DNA of 64,000 bases from Microbacterium sp. MYb54. Lineage in GTDB: Bacteria; Actinomycetota; Actinomycetes; Actinomycetales; Microbacteriaceae. Positions 57,975 through 64,000 of the stretch are shown in pieces. The stretch spans positions 62,001-126,000 of the forward strand of contig NZ_PCPA01000006.1 in assembly GCF_002979515.1 (NCBI RefSeq), written 5' to 3'. Each line of letters opens with the position of its first letter. Position 1 is the first letter of the stretch. Under the pieces are notes generated by a model. The model searched no databases and was not told where the DNA came from. It saw only the letters and a list, made by a program, of their open reading frames with translations. The translations under genes and the position numbers were made by a program.

Positions 57975-58466
57975 ATGCGACCGCTCACCGAAGCCGACGT
58001 TCGGGCATCGTTCGTCAACGCGGATGCCGACGAACTGCGGCTCATGGAGATGCCTCACGACTTCCTGCTCGTGGACTGGGACTATCTCGACTTCTTCGCC
58101 TGGCAGGATCCCGGCGCAGGTCGCCGTGGCTACGTGCTCATCCCGCATGACGATGGCGTGGTCGGAATCGTGCTGCGTGCCACGGAACCCGGTCGCGGTC
58201 GATCGGGGATGTGCAACATCTGCCACACGATGCAGCCGGGCAACCAGATCGCGCTCCTCTCCGCACGTCGATCCGGCGAGGCGGGTCGACGAGGTGACTC
58301 GTTCGGCACCTACATGTGCGCCGACCTTTCCTGCCACGACAATGTGCGCCTGGCGCACCCGCTCGCGCCGAACGAAGTCAGGGCACCTGGTCAGGCCGAT
58401 CTTCGTCTGGACGGCACGCGGCGCCGGATGGAGAGCTTCGTCTCGCAGGTCTGGGCTGACGCCTGA
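57975..58466 (+). CDS. FBP-domain zinc-finger protein (FusB-like C-terminal fold)
   Basis: A 163-residue protein. Residues 75-125 hold a treble-clef zinc site with Cys80, Cys83, Cys115 and Cys120 (MCNICH and GTYMCADLSC), the pattern of the FBP domain shared with the EF-G-binding FusB/FusC proteins. Those free stalled EF-G and can give fusidic acid resistance. Whether this protein binds EF-G is not known. The ATG at 57975 is 6 nt after TAGACT (57963-57968), overlapping the end of the transporter gene. Confidence 0.82.
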   Translation: MRPLTEADVRASFVNADADELRLMEMPHDFLLVDWDYLDFFAWQDPGAGRRGYVLIPHDDGVVGIVLRATEPGRGRSGMCNICHTMQPGNQIALLSARRSGEAGRRGDSFGTYMCADLSCHDNVRLAHPLAPNEVRAPGQADLRLDGTRRRMESFVSQVWADA

Positions 58467-58510
58467 TCGCGGTTACGCTGGACGAACGTCCTGTGCTCGA
58501 AGGAGAAGCC

Positions 58511-59311
58511 ATGAGTGATGCCATCCTGTTCGCCGTCGAAGAGGGGATGGCCAGGCTGACTCTGAACCGCCCTGCTCGTCTCAACGCCTTCAACGCAGAC
58601 CTCGCTCACGCCTGGAGAGATGCCACGGCGGAGGCGACCTCGAGAGCGGACGTCAAGGCGATCCTGATCGATGCCGCCGGCCCGGCCTTCTGCGCCGGCG
58701 GCGATGTGATCGACATGGCGACGACGATGGGTGCGTCCGGTGCGGAGATCACTGCCCTCGCCGAGGTCATCAACGCCGGGATCCGTTCGCTCACGGAGTC
58801 GGCTGTTCCTGTCGTCGCGGCCGCGCACGGCACCACGGCCGGTGGCGGACTCGGCGTCCTGCTCTCCAGCGACTATGCCGTCGTCGGATCGCGGTCGAAG
58901 CTCGGCAGTCTGTACGCGAACATCGGTCTGACCCCGGATCTCTCTGTCTCCGCACAGCTCGCACGCGCCGTCGGCCAGCGCCGCGCGCTTCAGCTCGTGC
59001 TGCAGGACCGTCTGCTGTCGGCGGCGGAAGCCGTGGAGTGGGGGCTCGTCGCAGAGGCTGTCGAAGGTGAGGATGCCGCGGCCGAGGCGGCGCTCGTACG
59101 GGCACGCGGCGAGGAGATCGCCCGCTTCTGGCTTGCGGGCGCTGCGGATGCGTACGGGCAGGCCAAGCGCCTGGTGCGTTCGCAGCCCGAGCGCACCTTC
59201 GTCGAGCAGCTGAGCGAAGAGGCGCGCTCGATCGGGGCGTCTCTGGAGACACCGGATGCGCAGGCCAGAGTCGCGGCCTTCGCTGCAGCATCGGCGAAGA
59301 AGGCAGGCTGA
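58511..59311 (+). CDS. Enoyl-CoA hydratase/isomerase family protein
   Basis: A 266-residue crotonase-fold protein. The CoA-binding and oxyanion-hole segments are present (FCAGGDV near residue 60; GTTAGGGLGVLL, residues 107-118). The two glutamates used for hydration in classic crotonase are replaced (Gly and Ala), while an Asp lies in IGLTPDLSVS (about Asp143) as in isomerase-type members such as PaaG. An isomerase or other CoA-ester activity is thus more likely than hydration. The ATG at 58511 has an AGGAGA site; a GTG 18 nt upstream is also in frame. Confidence 0.88.
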   Translation: MSDAILFAVEEGMARLTLNRPARLNAFNADLAHAWRDATAEATSRADVKAILIDAAGPAFCAGGDVIDMATTMGASGAEITALAEVINAGIRSLTESAVPVVAAAHGTTAGGGLGVLLSSDYAVVGSRSKLGSLYANIGLTPDLSVSAQLARAVGQRRALQLVLQDRLLSAAEAVEWGLVAEAVEGEDAAAEAALVRARGEEIARFWLAGAADAYGQAKRLVRSQPERTFVEQLSEEARSIGASLETPDAQARVAAFAAASAKKAG

Positions 59312-59428
59312 CTCTTCCTGCCCGGACAGGGTTTGGGGCCGCAGGTTTCCCCAGGCGGGGCGGCGGCCCTGGTAACCGGCAGCGCGCGTGGCAGGATGAG
59401 GGCATCGCCGCTCGACGAGAGGATCGCC

Positions 59429-60406
59429 ATGTCCCAGCCGGACATCACCACGCATCAGACGCAGGGTGAGAAGAAGAACATGTCGCTGCTCATCAGGGGG
59501 TCCCTCTGGATCGCCATCGGAGCGCTGATCGCCGCGGCACTCGTGTGCGTCGTCTGGGTGCTCATCGGAGATCAAGACGGTCTGATCGGTCGAGCCTTCC
59601 TCACGATCCTGCTGCTCGCGGCCTTCGCCGGTATCGCGATCCTCGAAGCCGGCCTCGCGCCGAACCGCCCCGACTGGCTGCAACTGGCCAGCATGGTGAG
59701 CTGGATCATCGCGCTCCTCGTCGGCGCCGTGAAGATCTGGCTCCCCGAAGACGGCTTCTACTTCGGTGCGGAGCGCTTCTTCCAGCTGCTCCTCGTCATC
59801 GGCATCCTGCAGCTCGCCCTCGTGCACGTGCGCCTGTTCACGCCTGCCGCTCAGCGATACGTCACCACCTTCACGCGGGTGATCTACATCGTGACGATCG
59901 TGTTCCTCGGCGGCCTCGTCGGCATGCTCGTGTTCTTCCTCGCGTTCCCGAACACCTTCTTCTACGGCGAGCTGTACTGGCGCATCGTGGTCGCACTCAC
60001 GATTCTCGTAGCCGTCGGCACCACGCTCATCCCGCTGCTGAACGCACTCTTCGCGCCGAGAAAGAAGACCCCGGCCGACCGAGCTGCGGTGGCGCCGTCG
60101 TGGCCCACATACGCCGATGGCATCACCCCCCTCCCGGCGCTGCCCGATGCGAGCCCCGACTGGAACGCCTACTACACGGGCTATCCGACCGTCGCTCCGC
60201 CCCAGCAGGCGCTTCCGCAGACGCCGACCTCGGCGTTCCCGGGGTTCCCCGAGGTTCCGCAGCCCGCCGCTGTGCAATACGCGCAGCCGGCCGCTCCTGG
60301 CGAGCACCCGGTGCCGCCATCTGCCCCCACACTGCCGGCAGCCCCGCAGGGATCACCCCCTGCGTTCCCGGCGCCGCCGCCCGCGCCGCAGCAGTCCGCG
60401 CAGTGA
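59429..60406 (+). CDS. Membrane protein with Pro-rich cytoplasmic tail, unknown function
   Basis: A 325-residue protein. Six hydrophobic segments (residues about 18-200) are followed by a disordered tail rich in Pro, Ala and Gln (residues about 215-325; APQGSPPAFPAPPPAPQQSA). No family is recognised. The ATG at 59429 has a GAGAGG site at 6 nt; an in-frame ATG at 59396 is possible. The preceding 117-nt gap shows several short GC inversions only. Its TGA overlaps the GTG of the inositol monophosphatase gene (GTGA). Confidence 0.75.
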   Translation: MSQPDITTHQTQGEKKNMSLLIRGSLWIAIGALIAAALVCVVWVLIGDQDGLIGRAFLTILLLAAFAGIAILEAGLAPNRPDWLQLASMVSWIIALLVGAVKIWLPEDGFYFGAERFFQLLLVIGILQLALVHVRLFTPAAQRYVTTFTRVIYIVTIVFLGGLVGMLVFFLAFPNTFFYGELYWRIVVALTILVAVGTTLIPLLNALFAPRKKTPADRAAVAPSWPTYADGITPLPALPDASPDWNAYYTGYPTVAPPQQALPQTPTSAFPGFPEVPQPAAVQYAQPAAPGEHPVPPSAPTLPAAPQGSPPAFPAPPPAPQQSAQ

Positions 60407-61197
60407 GCCTCGCACTCGAGCTCAGTGAGCTCGCCACCGAGATCGCTCGTGAAGCCGGGGAGCTCGCACGCACACGTCGGCAGGAAGGCGTGCGCCTCGC
60501 CGCAACCAAGTCGTCTCTCGCTGACATCGTGACGGATGCCGACCGAGAGGTCGAAGCTCTCATCCGTGCACGCCTGCGCGCCGCACGGTCAGAGGACGGT
60601 TTCCTCGGCGAGGAGACGGGTGCTGAGGGCGGCAGCAGCGGGATCACATGGGTCGTCGATCCGATCGACGGCACCGTCAACTACGCATATGGCATCCCTG
60701 CGTACAACGTGAGCATCGCCGCTGTTCGTGGTGAACCCGACCCGCGGTCTTGGGAGGCACTCGCCGGAGCGGTGAATGCACCGGCCCTCGGGGAGATCTT
60801 CACGGCGGCGCGAGGTCACGGGGCGTGGTCGGACGGGAATCGCCTCGCGGTCACCGACGAGACTCCGGCCGGCGCGCTCCTCGCGACAGGCTTCGGCTAC
60901 GACCCCGCGACGCACGAAGGCGATCTCGCCACCGTGGGTCGGGTGATGCCGATGGCGCGCGATCTCCGGCGGATGGGCGCCGCGGCGCTCGACCTCGCCT
61001 ACGTTGCGGCAGGACGCCTCGACGGGTACTTCGAGCGGGGTCTGCGTCCTTGGGACTTCGCCGCAGGCGCACTCCTGGTCGAGGAAGCGGGCGGTGTCGT
61101 CTCGCGGATCGACGTCGACTCGTCACGTCCGATGCTGATCGCGGGCGGGCCCGATGTGCACGCGCAGCTGGTCGCGATCCTCGACGAGAAACACTGA
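60403..61197 (+). CDS. Inositol monophosphatase family protein
   Basis: A 264-residue Mg-dependent phosphatase. Metal ligands are Glu70 (FLGEETG), Asp86 and Asp89 (VVDPIDGTVNY), and Asp218 (RPWDFAAGALLVEEAGG). Members act on inositol-1-phosphate, histidinol-phosphate or PAP; the exact substrate is not clear. The GTG at 60403 overlaps the upstream stop, so translation is coupled to the membrane protein gene. Confidence 0.92.
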   Translation: MSLALELSELATEIAREAGELARTRRQEGVRLAATKSSLADIVTDADREVEALIRARLRAARSEDGFLGEETGAEGGSSGITWVVDPIDGTVNYAYGIPAYNVSIAAVRGEPDPRSWEALAGAVNAPALGEIFTAARGHGAWSDGNRLAVTDETPAGALLATGFGYDPATHEGDLATVGRVMPMARDLRRMGAAALDLAYVAAGRLDGYFERGLRPWDFAAGALLVEEAGGVVSRIDVDSSRPMLIAGGPDVHAQLVAILDEKH

Positions 61198-61247
61198 ACG
61201 ATTCATGGCATTCCCAGACTGATCAAGGTATGGTTTATGCGATCGTT

Positions 61248-61272
61248 ACTTTCGCCACCCGAAGGTGAAAGT
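61248..61272 (+). promoter_or_regulatory. Hairpin in the leader of the M23 peptidase gene
   Basis: ACTTTCGCC (61248-61256) pairs with GGTGAAAGT (61264-61272), 9 bp including one G-U, with a 7-nt loop, 46 nt before the TTG start. It may regulate translation of the wall hydrolase. It does not match a c-di-AMP riboswitch. Confidence 0.45.
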
Positions 61273-61318
61273 CTAAGTTTGCGCCCCCCGAGCTTGACGC
61301 ACGACCGAGAGAAACCTT

Positions 61319-62578
61319 TTGCCCTTCGATAATTCCCAGGCTGCCTCTGCGCCCACGCGCCGTTCCAGTCGACACCGCATAGCGGCCTCTGAGGCCCCCG
61401 CGGCGGGAACGACGGCTCCTATCTCTGCCGCAGAGTCCGCCATCGCTTTCGCCGCAGTCGCCCCTCTTTCGCGACGCGCCACCCGTCAGCGTCAATCCTC
61501 CGGCGAAGCTGCCGTGGAGGCACCCGCCGAGCCCTTCATCGCCTCGCCCGAGCCGATCATCGCCGATGTTTCCGCCGTTGCGGACAACGTCGAAGGGATC
61601 GTCGAGGTAGCGATCGAGGAGCTCGTCGAGGTCGCTGAACCCGCTGGGTCTTCCGCATCAGCTCAGAGCCCGCAGCAGGATCCGCCGGTCGATGACGGTG
61701 CCGACGCCTTCGAACGCGCCTCTCGTGCCTTCCGCATCACGGGATCGATCCCGACCGTGACTGCTTCCGAGCAGGTTCCGGCCGAGCCGACGAATGCCGC
61801 AGAGGCCGAAGCGCCCGCGCATGTCGCTCCCCGCCGTCCGCGCAGCATCCGCAAGGTCGTGACCGTCGGTGCGACAGTCGGCGTGATGAGCCTCGCGGGC
61901 CTCCTTGCGGTGTCGATGACGCTTCCGGCTGAGGCTGTCGCCGGCGTGCAGGGAACATCGGTCGCCTCCATGTCTCTGGTTTCGGCCTCCGCTGACGAGG
62001 CCAAGGGCGGTGCCGCCGGAGAGATCCAGGCATTCGTCGCGCCTTCCGGCGTCGAGAGCGAATCGCTCGTTCGTGCCGATGACTTCAGCACGGTCTCGCT
62101 GGCCGAGGTCGCAGCCGAGCAGGGCATCAACTACTCCGGTGAGATCTTCACGAACGATCCCGATGCGGCGATCCAGTGGCCGTTCCTCGTCGGTGTCGGC
62201 ATGAGCTACGGCTACGGAATGCGAAGCGGTCGCCTGCACGAGGGCATCGACTTCGTGCCGGGCAACGGTGCACCGATCCAGGCGATCGCCGACGGCACGG
62301 TCCGCATCGCGACCGAGCAGGGCGGCGCTTACGGCGTGACCGTCTACATCGATCACGTCATCGACGGTTCGGTCATCACGAGCCACTACTCGCACATGCA
62401 GTACGGCTCGCTCAACGTCAAGGCCGGCGACACCGTGAAGGTCGGCACCATCGTCGGCAAGACCGGAAACACCGGCCGTTCCTACGGCGCACACTTGCAC
62501 TTCGAGCTCATCGTCAACGGAACGACCATCGATCCGATGCCGTGGCTCAAAGAGAATGCGGGCCGCACCTCGTATTGA
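61319..62578 (+). CDS. Membrane-anchored M23 family metallopeptidase
   Basis: A 419-residue wall hydrolase of the lysostaphin/LytM type. Residues 1-180 are a disordered, Ala/Glu/Ser-rich cytoplasmic part, residues about 183-207 a single membrane segment, and the C-terminal extracytoplasmic M23 domain has zinc ligands His307 and Asp311 (RLHEGIDFV) and His392-Leu-His394 (GAHLHFEL). An intact active site suggests real peptidoglycan endopeptidase activity. The start is read as TTG 61319 with a GAGAGAAA site; no ATG or GTG lies earlier. The 121-nt leader contains a hairpin. Confidence 0.88.
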   Translation: MPFDNSQAASAPTRRSSRHRIAASEAPAAGTTAPISAAESAIAFAAVAPLSRRATRQRQSSGEAAVEAPAEPFIASPEPIIADVSAVADNVEGIVEVAIEELVEVAEPAGSSASAQSPQQDPPVDDGADAFERASRAFRITGSIPTVTASEQVPAEPTNAAEAEAPAHVAPRRPRSIRKVVTVGATVGVMSLAGLLAVSMTLPAEAVAGVQGTSVASMSLVSASADEAKGGAAGEIQAFVAPSGVESESLVRADDFSTVSLAEVAAEQGINYSGEIFTNDPDAAIQWPFLVGVGMSYGYGMRSGRLHEGIDFVPGNGAPIQAIADGTVRIATEQGGAYGVTVYIDHVIDGSVITSHYSHMQYGSLNVKAGDTVKVGTIVGKTGNTGRSYGAHLHFELIVNGTTIDPMPWLKENAGRTSY

Positions 62579-62646
62579 CCGGCTCGATTTCATGAGGACG
62601 CCACTGTGATGGTATTCTCGTACGGTTGCCCCGCGAGGGGCAGCAC

Positions 62647-62718
<72 letters not shown>

Positions 62719-62752
62719 CGCAGCATTCTTCTCACGCGGACGGATGCCTCGC

Positions 62753-62826
62753 GGCAGGGTAGCTCAGCTGGTTAGAGCGCACGACTCATAATCGTGAGGT
62801 CGCGGGTTCAAGCCCCGCTCCTGCTA
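62753..62826 (+). tRNA. tRNA-Met, elongator (anticodon CAT)
   Basis: A 74-nt tRNA. The acceptor GGCAGGG/TCCTGCT has G-U pairs at both ends, the anticodon CAT is at 62787-62789, and the D arm is AGCTCAGCTGGTTAGAGC. The 1-72 pair argues against an initiator. CCA is not fully encoded. It is probably co-transcribed with tRNA-Thr. Confidence 0.95.
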
Positions 62827-62832
62827 CAGATG

Positions 62833-62859
62833 AAAACCCCCGGTTCTCCCGGGGGTTTT
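62833..62859 (+). terminator. Intrinsic terminator after tRNA-Met
   Basis: A perfect 11-bp stem AAAACCCCCGG (62833-62843) / CCGGGGGTTTT (62849-62859) with a 5-nt loop; the TTTT supplies the U-tract. The A-rich arm makes it bidirectional. Confidence 0.9.
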
Positions 62860-62887
62860 GTCGTATCCGAGAGGTGCTGGGGCGCGA

Positions 62888-63076
62888 CTACGGGCGCTGA
62901 GCCCGGGGGAGCGGAGGCCACACGACGAGGAGGAAAGCCGCGATCGGGCCGAGCAGCAGCGTCAGCAGGAACCACGCCCATGCGGATCTGTTCCGGGTCC
63001 GAGCGAATCCGCCCGCGAGGATCGCCACGGTCAGCCACATCGCGGACACGACGGTCCCGAGATACTCGACGGTCAT
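62888..63076 (-). CDS. Small two-segment membrane protein
   Basis: A 62-residue protein with two hydrophobic segments (residues about 5-24 and 33-52) joined by a basic loop RTRNRSAW and ending PPLPRAQRP. It has no assignable function. The ATG at 63076 is 7 nt after TAGTCT (63084-63089, minus strand), like other leaderless genes here. That pattern and the membrane topology support a real gene despite its size. The tRNA terminator lies just past its 3' end. Confidence 0.7.
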   Translation of the reverse strand: MTVEYLGTVVSAMWLTVAILAGGFARTRNRSAWAWFLLTLLLGPIAAFLLVVWPPLPRAQRP

Positions 63077-63127
63077 GCGTTCGAGACTACGACGACGAAC
63101 GCAGGGCGCCGAGACGCGCGGCCGGTG

Positions 63128-63802
63128 TCAATCGATGACGCGCATCAGGCGGTCGCGAGAGTGCTCGATGTGTGTGCGCATGGCGTCGGCCGCAGCGTTC
63201 GCATCGCCGGCGGAGATCGCCTCGGCAACGGCGGCGTGTTCATCGACCGTGTCCGTCACGTACGCGCCCGTGTAGGCCAGGCGGAACGTGTGCAGGTGGC
63301 AGTGGGTGCGTGCATAGGCCTGCCGCACCGTCTCGTTCTGCGCCGAACGGAACACCAGGTCATGCAGACGCACATCGTGCTGCGACAGCAGTCGGTACGC
63401 GTCGTCTTCGCCGACGGCCGAACGGCCTGCCTTGACCTCTTTCGTGAGATCAGCGACGTCGGACGCTGAGCGGCGTTCCGCGGCACTGGCCGCTGTGCCG
63501 GGCTCGAGCAGGAGGCGCAGTTCGAACAGCTCACCGAGGCGTCGGCGGTCGAGGAGATCTGTCGTGCGATAGCCGCGGAGCGGGAGCTTCTCGACCAGGC
63601 CGTCGGACTCCAACCGCGCCAGGGCTTCGCGCACGGGGGTGGGGGAGACCGCGAAGTGTCGGGCGAGTTCGCCCGCGTTGATGCGCGCGTCGGGCGGGAA
63701 GGTGCCGTCGAGGATCGACTGCTGCAGAGAGCCGTACACCTCGTCGCCGAGCATCGTGCGGGCTCCGGGCGTGAAGGAGGGCAACTGATCGAGTGCAGAC
63801 AT
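63128..63802 (-). CDS. GntR family regulator, FadR/FCD type
   Basis: A 224-residue regulator. The N-terminal winged helix (residues about 15-75) contains INAGELARHFAVSPTPVREA. The C-terminal all-helical FCD domain (residues about 85-215) has metal/effector-site histidines (SQHDVRLHD, HCHLHTFR, DEHAAV, RTHIEHSRD). Such proteins sense organic acids or sugars. The ATG at 63802 has an AGGAGG site at 5 nt. It is divergent from a lipoprotein gene, probably a solute-binding protein, that it may control. Confidence 0.9.
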   Translation of the reverse strand: MSALDQLPSFTPGARTMLGDEVYGSLQQSILDGTFPPDARINAGELARHFAVSPTPVREALARLESDGLVEKLPLRGYRTTDLLDRRRLGELFELRLLLEPGTAASAAERRSASDVADLTKEVKAGRSAVGEDDAYRLLSQHDVRLHDLVFRSAQNETVRQAYARTHCHLHTFRLAYTGAYVTDTVDEHAAVAEAISAGDANAAADAMRTHIEHSRDRLMRVID

Positions 63803-63848
63803 CCGACCTCCTGCTTGACAGAACGAGTGTGTGCGGCCCATCATAGCC

Positions 63849-63872
63849 TTTGAAAGATCAAATACGATATTT
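63849..63872. promoter_or_regulatory. Candidate GntR operators in an AT-rich divergent region
   Basis: Two overlapping inverted repeats, TTTGA-AAGA-TCAAA (63849-63862) and AAATA-CGA-TATTT (63860-63872), lie between the divergent GntR and lipoprotein genes, in an AT-rich patch unusual for this window. Confidence 0.55.
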
Positions 63873-63902
63873 CAGATTGAATTCTTCACTGGAGGCTCAA
63901 AG

Positions 63903-64000
63903 ATGCGCATCACACAGCACGTGCGGCTCGGCGCCGTCATCGCGGCGGCCGCCGCGCTCACTCTCGCTCTCGGCGGCTGCACCCCGCAGAACTCCGGCTC
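63903..64000 (+). CDS. Lipoprotein N-terminus, probably an ABC solute-binding protein (3' end outside window)
   Basis: The first 32 codons are visible. The sequence begins MRITQHVRLGAVIAAAAALT and ends its signal peptide with the lipobox LALGGC (Cys26), then TPQNSGS. ATG 63903 has a GGAGG site. The divergent FCD-type GntR gene and the lipobox suggest the first gene of an importer, but the family cannot be told from what is visible. Confidence 0.75.
   Translation, partial: MRITQHVRLGAVIAAAAALTLALGGCTPQNSG

Noticed and set aside
61198..61318. A c-di-AMP (ydaO) riboswitch before the M23 peptidase, as seen before some actinobacterial wall hydrolases.
   Set aside because: The leader is short and lacks the conserved blocks of that riboswitch; only a simple hairpin is visible.

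Overview
The window is about 64 kb of high-GC DNA with very tight gene packing. There are many 4-nt ATGA overlaps, GTG and TTG starts, and at least twenty genes whose start codon lies 6-7 nt after a TANNNT hexamer (probable leaderless mRNAs). With the actinobacterial RpoB/RpoC sequences, system II cytochrome c maturation, menaquinone genes and several DUF families common in Micrococcales, this points to a chromosomal segment of a Microbacteriaceae actinobacterium, most probably Microbacterium. The genus is an inference; no 16S gene is present. No insertion sequence, prophage, CRISPR array or gene fragment was seen. No gene-free stretch exceeds about 230 bases; the longest is 46458-46688, upstream of rpoB.

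Layout. 1-1501: aspartyl-tRNA synthetase (minus, runs off the edge). 1648-8447: small membrane protein, histidine phosphatase, then a divergent MerR / TrxB-like oxidoreductase pair inserted before the thioredoxin-like ResA, CcdA, ResB and CcsB genes of cytochrome c biogenesis. 8485-14749: 2H phosphoesterase, then an export operon (an MMPL protein carrying a degenerate ABC-ATPase tail, plus a YhgE/Pip protein) with a divergent TetR and two tandem operators. 14736-18893: two MFS exporters, each with its own regulator (XRE-cupin and TetR). 18900-24569: menaquinone genes menC, menB and menE, interrupted by a double GNAT acetyltransferase and a PadR/HAAS membrane-protein pair. 24592-34156: methyltransferase, two-component system with an FtsX-type ABC transporter, ComB-like phosphatase, DUF3054 protein, SprT-like protein, TPR protein, spermidine-synthase-like protein and an LCP cell-wall ligase.

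34307-40827: sugar ABC importer, NagZ-like GH3 glucosaminidase, RpiR regulator and a convergent PfkB kinase, which looks like salvage of amino sugars or wall fragments. 40990-46457: a complete peptide-type ABC importer (SBP, two permeases, fused double ATPase) with strong RNA hairpins. 46689-54147: rpoB and rpoC with a strong promoter, an intergenic hairpin and a terminator. RpoB has Asn441 where most bacteria have the rifampicin-site His. 54336-62578: lipoprotein, PfkB kinase, tRNA-Tyr, a DUF2510 membrane protein preceded by a tiny leaderless ORF, BASS transporter, FBP zinc-finger protein, crotonase, membrane protein, inositol monophosphatase and a membrane-anchored M23 peptidase. 62647-64000: tRNA-Thr, tRNA-Met, small membrane protein, GntR regulator and the start of a lipoprotein gene.

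The points most worth following up are the MMPL/pseudo-ATPase fusion with YhgE, the natural Asn in the RpoB rifampicin region, the 15-codon leader ORF at 56301, the palindrome at 3684 that contains both divergent start codons, and the NagZ-linked importer.
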